A DNA stretch of 36,522 nucleotides, taken from NCBI GenBank assembly GCA_019348265.1, contig JAHWJV010000002.1:1-36522 (forward strand), in the 5' to 3' direction. The notes beneath the pieces were generated by a model. It saw only the letters and a program-made list of their open reading frames with translations, ran no database searches and was not told the DNA's origin. Source of the DNA: Gemmatimonadota bacterium (lineage in GTDB: Bacteria > Gemmatimonadota > Gemmatimonadetes > Longimicrobiales > Longimicrobiaceae). Each line of letters starts with the position of its first letter. Position 1 is the first letter of the stretch. Below are positions 31,743 to 36,522 of this stretch, piece by piece. The position numbers and the translations under genes were made by a program.

Positions 31743-31816
31743 CCACAGGAGCACGACCTTTGCACAGGAGCACACCTGTCCAGCTATGCAAGCGGGACGG
31801 GCGCTTTTGCATTTTT
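31743..31816 (+). promoter_or_regulatory. Leader region with direct repeats and a hairpin before the next gene
   Basis: CACAGGAGCAC occurs at 31744-31754 and again at 31763-31773. It is followed by ATGCAAGCG (31786-31794) pairing with CGC-TT-TTGCAT (31802-31812), a hairpin with a two-base bulge, and then TTTT. The gene starts 10 bases later. It could be a factor-binding site plus an attenuator; this is inference. Confidence 0.4.
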
Positions 31817-31825
31817 AGCAGGCAA

Positions 31826-32371
31826 ATGAGCAATCAATACGAAGTCGAGGTCGTCTTCCGACAGCGGGCGGTCTACCGTATCGACGCGCCGGATCGCCAG
31901 GCCGCCGAGCGGATCGCCGCGGAGCGGTGGCGTGAAGGAGCGCCGAGCGTGGCACCCGGCTACGATTGGTGCGAGCTCGAGGCCGTGCGAGCGGTGGAGG
32001 CGGGAGGGCCCGAGGGGAAGGAGCAGGACGCGGAGCTGGTGCTCCGGTTTCTGAAGGAGCGGGAGCGGCTGATCCTGAAGCTCGGCGGCGACGTTTTCTT
32101 CCGCAGCGTGAACGATGCGATCTCGGCGGCCCAGGTGGCGGCGGACCTCGGGTGGTCGCGAGCGGGCGTGACGAGCGGAACGGCCGCGCCGGACATCCTC
32201 CGTGCAACGGAGGCTCTCGAGCTCCTCTGCCGCCAGCGCCGCGTGGTCTGCTTCGAGCGCCCGCGGGTGCGCGTGGGCGAGCGGGGTGAGATCCGTCTGT
32301 ACTGCACGCCCGAGTATCTCCAGTCGCTCAGCGACAGCCTGGAGACCGTCGAGGAGCGCCAGGCCGTCTAG
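31826..32371 (+). CDS. Protein of unknown function with DpnD/PcfM-like N-terminus
   Basis: A 181-aa soluble protein. The N-terminus QYEVEVVFRQRAVYRIDAPDRQAAERIAAERW (about residues 3-35) has the strand-strand-helix pattern of small DpnD/PcfM-like domains. The rest is helical, with FLKERERLILKLGGDVFFRSVNDAISAAQVAADLGWSRAGV (about 83-123), which may be a winged-helix or scaffold segment, and a basic strand (CFERPRVRVGERGEIRLYCTPEYL). No catalytic motif is visible. The ATG at 31826 follows a weak AGCAGG and the hairpin leader described at 31743-31816. Its stop codon overlaps the stop of the small minus-strand frame below in the sequence CTAG. I do not recognise a function. Confidence 0.6.
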   Translation: MSNQYEVEVVFRQRAVYRIDAPDRQAAERIAAERWREGAPSVAPGYDWCELEAVRAVEAGGPEGKEQDAELVLRFLKERERLILKLGGDVFFRSVNDAISAAQVAADLGWSRAGVTSGTAAPDILRATEALELLCRQRRVVCFERPRVRVGERGEIRLYCTPEYLQSLSDSLETVEERQAV

Positions 32372-32568
32372 GGGAGGAGATTCGCCCGATCCGCATCTCG
32401 CGGCGGGCTTTCCACCCCGGCATCCCGATCCGCGTCGTCCACCGTCTCCCGCTCCACCCCACCCGCACTCCCGTCTTCCTCCCCCTCCCGCTCTTCTCCC
32501 GCGCTGGACTCTCGCTCCGGCAGCTCCTCCGATATGGACGAGTCGAGGCCCGGATCATCGTTCCGCAT
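32368..32568 (-). CDS. Small acidic hypothetical protein
   Basis: A 66-aa frame starting MRNDDPGLDSSISEELPE and rich in Glu, Asp, Ser and Arg throughout, so probably disordered. Its TAG and the stop of the plus-strand gene share the palindrome CTAG, a common arrangement for convergent real genes. There is no strong ribosome-binding site (only GAGAG) and no known homology by eye, so this remains a tentative gene. Confidence 0.35.
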   Translation of the reverse strand: MRNDDPGLDSSISEELPERESSAGEEREGEEDGSAGGVERETVDDADRDAGVESPPRDADRANLLP

Positions 32569-32699
32569 CGTACGCTCTCGGCCAGGGTGGCAACTCACTT
32601 GGGAAGTGCTGGTTGAGCTTTGCACTTTTCGCTCCCCCGCGGGTGGAGTATCTTCGCTTCTCTCAGGACGCCGATGCTCATCCCAACGGATCGGAAGTG

Positions 32700-33506
32700 A
32701 TGATCGAACCGCGCACTCTCCACCTCGAGCTGGATGGCGGCCGTGTACTCCCGGTGGAGATCCGCAAGCAGACCTCGGAGCGGTCGGCCCATACCGGACG
32801 CGACCTGGTGGAGCTACACGGGCGCGGCACCACACGCGAGCCGGATCAGCACGAGTGGATCGTGGGCGTGCTCGGCGCCATCGGCGATCGCCCGGTCCAT
32901 GCGCATGACGACGCTGGCGAGTTCGCCGGCCGCTGGACGATCTCCTGGAACTCTTACGGTGAGACCGCCGGCGAGCACATCTACACGCTCCTGCTGAGGG
33001 AGGCCGAGGAGCTTTCGCTCGAGGTGCTGCTGGTGGACGGGCTGGAGCTGCACCCCTATGAATACCGCGAGGAGGTGATCGGCGACGGTCTCACCATATG
33101 CGCCAAGGTAGTCGGAACCGAAGCCGACGTGCTGCGGCTACGCGCGCTCATGCGCTCGCAGCAGACGCTGTCGGTCACCCGTCGCGGCATCCAGGACGAG
33201 CCGAGGGAGATGCGCCTCGGGGTCGGCGAATGGTCTCAGATGGAGGACAGCGTCAAGTACCGGCTGGTCCTCGTCGATCGTGGTCTCGAGACCAATGCCC
33301 GCTCCGAGCTCGCCCGCTTCCAGGAGGAGCGGAACCGAGTCGCGCTCGGGTTCTACGCCAACTTTCTCGAGCGGCTCGCCGATCTCATGGTGGAAAAGGG
33401 CATTCTCTCCCGCGAAGAGCTCCACCAGCTGCGGGAGGGTGCTCGCTCCGCCCCCGGCGTGGCGCGTCACGAGATGTGGCACGTCCCGGACGTCGACGAA
33501 TTATGA
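32700..33506 (+). CDS. Conserved-looking protein of unknown function
   Basis: A 268-aa soluble acidic protein starting MIEPRTLHLELDGGRVLPVEI at ATG 32700; a GTG three bases earlier is also possible, and GGAAG lies upstream. The first ~180 residues read as beta-rich, with segments such as RWTISWNSYGETAGEHIYTLLLREAEEL and LEVLLVDGLELHPYEYREEVI. The last ~80 form a long charged helix (LETNARSELARFQEERNRVALGFYANFLERLADLMVEKGI), possibly a coiled coil. No known motif or signal peptide was seen. Codon use is like the neighbours, so it is very likely a real gene. The reading frame stays open far upstream but that part has nonsense composition. Confidence 0.6.
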   Translation: MIEPRTLHLELDGGRVLPVEIRKQTSERSAHTGRDLVELHGRGTTREPDQHEWIVGVLGAIGDRPVHAHDDAGEFAGRWTISWNSYGETAGEHIYTLLLREAEELSLEVLLVDGLELHPYEYREEVIGDGLTICAKVVGTEADVLRLRALMRSQQTLSVTRRGIQDEPREMRLGVGEWSQMEDSVKYRLVLVDRGLETNARSELARFQEERNRVALGFYANFLERLADLMVEKGILSREELHQLREGARSAPGVARHEMWHVPDVDEL

Positions 33507-33517
33507 GGGCGAATTAT

Positions 33518-33577
33518 GACTGATGAACATGAATGATCGATGCGGTCCCAATCCGGCATCCATCATCCATCATTCAT
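33518..33577. repeat. Inverted heptamer array H (ATGGATG type)
   Basis: The right arm 33557-33577 is CATCCAT, CATCCAT, CATTCAT. The left arm includes ATGAATG ATCGATG (33529-33542), which matches the reverse complement of the right arm at 13 of 14 positions. It begins 11 bases after the stop codon of the upstream gene, behind a short direct repeat CGAATTATGA (33498 and 33510). Confidence 0.75.
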
Positions 33578-33680
33578 AGTTGCTTTTCCCCTACTCCTTT
33601 GCGGGACCGGTACTTGCACTGTTACGGCCGGTCGCGGCGGTGCCGCGGAAGCGAGGACCAGGTCAGAAAAGGAGGCGGTG

Positions 33681-34088
33681 ATGAGTCGTTACGGAAGAGA
33701 GTTCAACGGGCGGCCGATGGGGCGGTACGGCGGTGAGTATCAGCAATGGGGAGGGACGCCCCAGTACGATCGTGACTTCGGCTACGGTAGCGATCGGCGG
33801 GGCTGGTTCTTCGAACCGGACTTCTCCGCGTACGGCGGTCGGCAGCAGGGATACTGGTCCGGCCCACGCTACGATCGGGGGTTCGGCGATCGCGGCCAGG
33901 GTTATGGGTATCGCGAGCGCTATGGACAGCAGTATGGGCAGTCGCGCGGCCCCTCCTACGGCCAGGACATCTTCGGCTACCGCGACACCCGTGACTACCC
34001 CTCGCCATGGAGAGACTCCCACCCCGGCCAGAGCTACGGCTACGGCCTGGGCTTCGGGCAGGGCCGCGGGCAGTTTATTTACAAGTAG
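33681..34088 (+). CDS. Gly/Tyr/Arg-rich low-complexity protein
   Basis: A 135-aa protein beginning MSRYGREFNGRPMGRYGGEYQQ, with a strong AAGGAGG (33669-33675) before the ATG. The composition is dominated by Gly, Tyr, Arg, Gln and Asp in short motifs such as RYG, GYG, YDRGFGDRGQGY and YGQQYGQ. There is no signal peptide and no hydrophobic segment. Such aromatic/arginine-rich disordered proteins can phase separate or bind RNA in eukaryotes; a similar role here is inference. Promoter elements were not securely found. The stop codon TAG is the start of heptamer array I. Confidence 0.75.
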   Translation: MSRYGREFNGRPMGRYGGEYQQWGGTPQYDRDFGYGSDRRGWFFEPDFSAYGGRQQGYWSGPRYDRGFGDRGQGYGYRERYGQQYGQSRGPSYGQDIFGYRDTRDYPSPWRDSHPGQSYGYGLGFGQGRGQFIYK

Positions 34089-34193
34089 CTATCTATCGGC
34101 TATCGGCGGTCATTCCCCGCTCCACCGCTGTGGAGCGGGGGACTTGCTGCCGATTATGCTGCCACCTCGCCTGCTTCCGATAGGCCGACAGCC
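34086..34193. repeat. Inverted heptamer locus I (TATCGGC type) enclosing a hairpin
   Basis: Left units TATCGGC (34094-34100) and TATCGGC (34101-34107) follow a partial unit from the stop codon. The right side has TTCCGATAGGCCGACAGCC (34175-34193), the reverse complement type with one base shifted. Between the arms lies CCCCGCTCCAC / GTGGAGCGGGG (34115-34125, 34130-34140) with loop CGCT, a perfect 11-bp hairpin without a T run. The unit is the same as in locus C, 17 kb away. Confidence 0.75.
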
Positions 34194-34313
34194 TTCCGCT
34201 CCAGTACACAGCAGACGTGGCGACGAATCGGCGCACCGGCTGCCGGTGGGGTTCGGGCTGCTGGCTCCGTCGGGGTACTACGCGGTGGGAGGACGTTCGT
34301 CGTGCGCCTGAGA

Positions 34314-34784
34314 TCAGAAGATCGCCCTGCCGATGCTGACCAGGATCCACCCGGCGACCACCGCGCTCGCGACGAGCATGAGTACCACGCCGACCGCCAC
34401 ACCGAGTATCCAGCCACGGCTCGCGCGCTCGGTACCGGCGGGGTTCGCCAGGTGCGCCTCGAGGAGCCGAAGGTTGCGGAGGTTCGCCTTCCACCCGGCG
34501 TCGAACAGGTCCCCCACCACCGGAACGGTGCCGACGCTCGCCTCCAGAGCGACGTTCCCCGCCATTCGCAGCAGCGTCGCTTTCGGCGCGCCGAGCCGGC
34601 CCGCTTCCACCAGGACATAGGCCGAGAGGGCGGCACCGCTCGCGTCCCCGATTCCCGGAACCAGTCCGATCAGCGCGTCGAGCCCGAACCGGAATCCGGT
34701 GCCCGGCACCCTGAGCGAGTCGTCCAGGAGGTGCGAGAGCACCCGCAGGCGCTGGAGTGGGGCGGGCGGGGGAGTAGGGGGCAT
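34314..34784 (-). CDS. DUF4112 membrane protein
   Basis: A 156-aa protein. The segment LLDDSLRVPGTGFRFGLDALIGLVPGIGDASGAALSAYVLVEAGRLG (about residues 18-64) is the DUF4112 signature, with its GLDALIGLVPGIGD core. A second helix hairpin (GTVPVVGDLFDAGWKANLRN) and a C-terminal membrane span (GWILGVAVGVVLMLVASAVVAGWILV) follow. The start MPPTPPPAPLQRL at 34782-34784 was chosen; the frame continues upstream through an AT-rich repeat arm that would code for an unnatural KLKNSKLK-type leader. No Shine-Dalgarno sequence is present because the repeat lies there. Function of the family is unknown. Confidence 0.85.
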   Translation of the reverse strand: MPPTPPPAPLQRLRVLSHLLDDSLRVPGTGFRFGLDALIGLVPGIGDASGAALSAYVLVEAGRLGAPKATLLRMAGNVALEASVGTVPVVGDLFDAGWKANLRNLRLLEAHLANPAGTERASRGWILGVAVGVVLMLVASAVVAGWILVSIGRAIF

Positions 34785-34793
34785 GAGGAAGCA

Positions 34794-34870
34794 AATTTTG
34801 AGTTTTGAATTTTTTAATTTGAATTCTGCCAGTCTCAATTTAAAATTCAAAATTCAAAATTCAAAATTGC
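34794..34870. repeat. Inverted heptamer array J (AATTCAA type), strongly AT-rich
   Basis: Left units AATTTTG, AGTTTTG, AATTTTT, TAATTTG, AATTCTG (34794-34828). The right arm has AATTTAA, AATTCAA, AATTCAA, AATTCAA (34837-34864) and a partial unit. The two arms are reverse complements in type. It lies between divergent genes, starting 9 bases from the DUF4112 ATG. AT content stands out sharply from the surrounding GC-rich sequence. Confidence 0.95.
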
Positions 34871-34909
34871 TCTTGTCCGGGTGGGTCCCACGCGCGAGAA
34901 TTCACACCC

Positions 34910-35530
34910 ATGAGCGATTCCCGCTGGCTGGCGTGGACCCGACGGATCGCGGCGCTCGCTCAGAACGGGCTCGCTTATACGGAGGGGCCCTTCGACCGCG
35001 AGCGGTATCTCGAGCTGCGGCGTATCGCGGCCGAGATGATGGGCGCGTACGGGGACGCGTCGCCCGAGCACATCATCGCGCTGTTCGCGGGGGAGGCGGG
35101 ATACTCGACGCCCAAAGTCGACGTGCGGGGGGTCGTCTTCAAGGAGGGGCGGATCCTGCTGGTCCGCGAGCGGGAGGACGGGCTCTGGTCGCTACCCGGC
35201 GGGTGGGCCGACGCCGGCGAGTCGCCAACGGAGGCGGTGGAGAAGGAGATCCGCGAGGAGTCGGGGTATGAAACCCGCGCGGTGAAGCTGCTCGCCGTGC
35301 ACGACCGCGACCGCCACGGTTCGCCGCCGCTCCCCTGGGCCGTGTACAAGCTCCTGATCCGATGCGAGCTGCTCGGAGGCGAGCCGTCGCTCAGCCTGGA
35401 GACGGAGGGGGTCGATTTCTTTGGCGAGAACGAGGTTCCGGCGCTCTCGGAGGGACGGGTCACACCCCAGGAGATCCGCAGGATGTTCGAGCATCTGCGG
35501 AATCCCGAATGGCCGACGGACCTCGATTGA
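34910..35530 (+). CDS. NUDIX hydrolase with N-terminal NUDIX_N domain
   Basis: A 206-aa cytoplasmic protein. Residues about 1-65 are a helical domain (MSDSRWLAWTRRIAALAQNGLAY) like the NUDIX_N part of ADP-ribose/nucleotide pyrophosphatases of the YjhB type. The Nudix box follows at about 97-119, GGWADAGESPTEAVEKEIREESGY, giving Gx5Ex7xExxEExGY. Lysine replaces the usual arginine before the first glutamate of the REUxEE part, while the metal-binding glutamates are kept. The enzyme should hydrolyse a nucleoside diphosphate linked to another group. The substrate is not clear. Translation could start only at the ATG in 34910-34912; clpP follows after 35 bases. Confidence 0.9.
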   Translation: MSDSRWLAWTRRIAALAQNGLAYTEGPFDRERYLELRRIAAEMMGAYGDASPEHIIALFAGEAGYSTPKVDVRGVVFKEGRILLVREREDGLWSLPGGWADAGESPTEAVEKEIREESGYETRAVKLLAVHDRDRHGSPPLPWAVYKLLIRCELLGGEPSLSLETEGVDFFGENEVPALSEGRVTPQEIRRMFEHLRNPEWPTDLD

Positions 35531-35565
35531 CGGGCTGATCACATACGCAACGACTAGGAGAATCG

Positions 35566-36165
35566 ATGACCGCGAGGAGCAATCCCCCGGAGAAGCAGCT
35601 GCCCGATCTGCCCTCCGCGTTGACCGATCCGATCCGCGAGAGGCTGTTCAAGTCGCGATCGCTGATCATCAGCGGGGAGATCAACCAGCAGCAGGCCTCC
35701 AACGTGATCTCGCAGCTGATCGCGCTGCAGGACGTGTCCGACGACCCCATCACCCTGTACATCAACTCGCAGGGTGGTCACGTGGAGTCGGGCGATACCA
35801 TCCACGACATCATTCGCTTCGTGAAGCCGCGGGTTCGCATGGTGGGAACCGGGTGGGTGGCGAGCGCGGGCGCACTGATTTACGTCGCCGTGCCCAAGGA
35901 GGACCGCTACTGCCTCCCGCAGACTCGTTTCCTGCTCCACCAGCCCGCCGGCGGCATGGGCGGGACGGCCTCGGACATCGATATCGAGGCGCGGGAGATC
36001 ATCCGCATGCGTCAGCGGCTGAACCAGATCTTCTCGGAGCAGACCGGTCAGCGCATGGAGCGCATAGAGCAGGACACGCGGCGCAACTTCTGGCTCTCCG
36101 CCGATGAGGCCATCGAGTACGGCCTGGCGGGAAGAGTCGTCCGCACGATCGACGAGATCGAATAG
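35566..36165 (+). CDS. clpP: ClpP-family serine protease (ATP-dependent Clp proteolytic subunit)
   Basis: A 199-aa protein of usual ClpP length. The catalytic serine is in TGWVASAGAL (residue about 104), the histidine in FLLHQPAGGMGG (about 127) and the aspartate in IEQDTRRNFWLSADEAIEYGL. The Gly-rich IYINSQGGHVESG segment and the 'SADEAIEYGL' end are typical. The ClpX or ClpA chaperone would feed it substrates. The usual GLAASMG around the serine is changed to WVASAG, so it may be a divergent paralogue. No chaperone gene lies in the window. The ATG at 35566 follows a purine-rich GGAGAATCG. Confidence 0.92.
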   Translation: MTARSNPPEKQLPDLPSALTDPIRERLFKSRSLIISGEINQQQASNVISQLIALQDVSDDPITLYINSQGGHVESGDTIHDIIRFVKPRVRMVGTGWVASAGALIYVAVPKEDRYCLPQTRFLLHQPAGGMGGTASDIDIEAREIIRMRQRLNQIFSEQTGQRMERIEQDTRRNFWLSADEAIEYGLAGRVVRTIDEIE

Positions 36166-36169
36166 ACCG

Positions 36170-36237
36170 CAGTCTCCAGTCGCCAGTCGCCATTTTCCAG
36201 CCGACCCGGGCTGGCGACTGACGGCTGGCACCTGCAA
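36170..36237. repeat. Inverted heptamer array K (CAGTCGC type) between clpP and msrA
   Basis: Left units CAGTCTC, CAGTCGC, CAGTCGC, CATTTTC, CAGCCGA (36170-36204). Right units GCTGGCG, ACTGACG, GCTGGCA, CCTGCAA (36210-36237) are the reverse complement type. The left arm starts four bases after the clpP stop and the right arm ends two bases before the AAGGAG of msrA. Confidence 0.9.
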
Positions 36238-36250
36238 CCAAGGAGTGACC

Positions 36251-36522
36251 ATGCGGAGCGAGACGGCGACACTGGCGGGCGGCTGCTTCTGGTGCCTGGA
36301 GGCGGTGTACGACGAGCTGAAAGGAGTCGAGGACGTGGTCTCCGGCTACGCCGGCGGCGCCGACCCGAACCCCACCTATGAGGCGGTCTGCCGTGGAACG
36401 ACCGGTCACGCGGAGGTCGTCCAGGTCACCTTCGACCCGGAGGTGGTCAGCTACCGGGAGATCCTGGACGTCTTTTTCACCATTCACGACCCGACCACGC
36501 TGAACCGCCAGGGCGCGGACGT
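36251..36522 (+). CDS. msrA: Peptide methionine sulfoxide reductase MsrA (3' end cut by window edge)
   Basis: Reduces methionine-S-sulfoxide in proteins, using a catalytic cysteine. The visible 90 residues start MRSETATLAGGCFWCLEAVYDELKG; GCFWCLE carries the catalytic cysteine, and YAGG, GTTGHAEVVQVTFDP and FFTIHDPTT are the further family signatures. The ATG at 36251 has AAGGAG (36240-36245) five bases before it. The C-terminal part is beyond the window. Confidence 0.97.
   Translation, partial: MRSETATLAGGCFWCLEAVYDELKGVEDVVSGYAGGADPNPTYEAVCRGTTGHAEVVQVTFDPEVVSYREILDVFFTIHDPTTLNRQGAD

Noticed and set aside
34785..34850. N-terminal extension of the DUF4112 protein
   Set aside because: The extension is a translation of the AT-rich repeat arm (lysine/phenylalanine/asparagine rich) and the family starts after it.
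828..36237. The heptamer arrays as a CRISPR array
   Set aside because: Units are only 7-8 bases, tandem without spacers, and no cas gene is present.
1..36522. Insertion sequences, integrases or phage genes
   Set aside because: No transposase, integrase or phage structural motif was seen in any frame. The holin-superfamily protein at 3507-3998 is of the chromosomal YqjE type.
1..36522. tRNA or rRNA genes
   Set aside because: No T-loop motif with matching acceptor and anticodon arms was seen in the intergenic gaps I read, and all such gaps look otherwise accounted for; a covariance search was not possible.

Overview
The window is about 36.5 kb of high-GC DNA around a bacterial replication origin. 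The order parA, mnmG, mnmE, yidC, yidD, rnpA, rpmH on the minus strand, followed by dnaA, oriC and dnaN on the plus strand, is the classical origin neighbourhood. Protein style, the RpmH sequence and the accessory genes suggest Gemmatimonadota, perhaps near Longimicrobiales. That placement is inference from memory, not from a search.

Layout. 1-2940: the 3'-truncated parA and mnmG, with a parS-type site on each side of mnmG. 3055-4742: three small membrane-associated proteins resembling the YqjD/YqjE type, then acylphosphatase. 4769-8379: a minus-strand run of winged-helix protein, LIC_10091-like exported protein, TerB-like protein and mnmE. 8380-9200: a long gene-free stretch. 9201-15486: an export cluster of a large FG-GAP/ASPIC lipoprotein, a seven-haem cytochrome c and a vanadium-haloperoxidase lipoprotein. 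15590-18246: yidC-yidD-rnpA-rpmH with a clear sigma70-type promoter. 18460-24578: an insertion between rpmH and dnaA holding a lipobox methyltransferase, an APC permease, a radical-SAM/membrane-protein pair, and a junction between the remains of two unrelated genes. 24619-27654: dnaA, oriC and dnaN. 27826-36522: PAP2 phosphatase, V4R protein, glycosyltransferase, several unrecognised genes, a Gly/Tyr/Arg-rich protein, DUF4112, NUDIX, ClpP and the start of msrA.

Origin elements. The dnaA promoter carries a DnaA-box-like 9-mer overlapping its -35 and spacer. The dnaA-dnaN gap holds several DnaA-box-like 9-mers, one followed by a GC spacer, five in-phase trinucleotides and an AT-rich stretch, which is the arrangement of a DnaA-trio unwinding element. 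Together with the parS pair this makes a compact replication and segregation region.

The most striking feature that no gene explains is a set of eleven intergenic loci built of tandem 7-base units (8-base in one). Nine are inverted pairs of arms. Each locus uses its own unit, yet the two arms of a locus match each other as reverse complements, and most arms start or end within a few bases of a stop codon. The second candidate for an undescribed system is the FG-GAP lipoprotein, multihaem cytochrome and haloperoxidase cluster.
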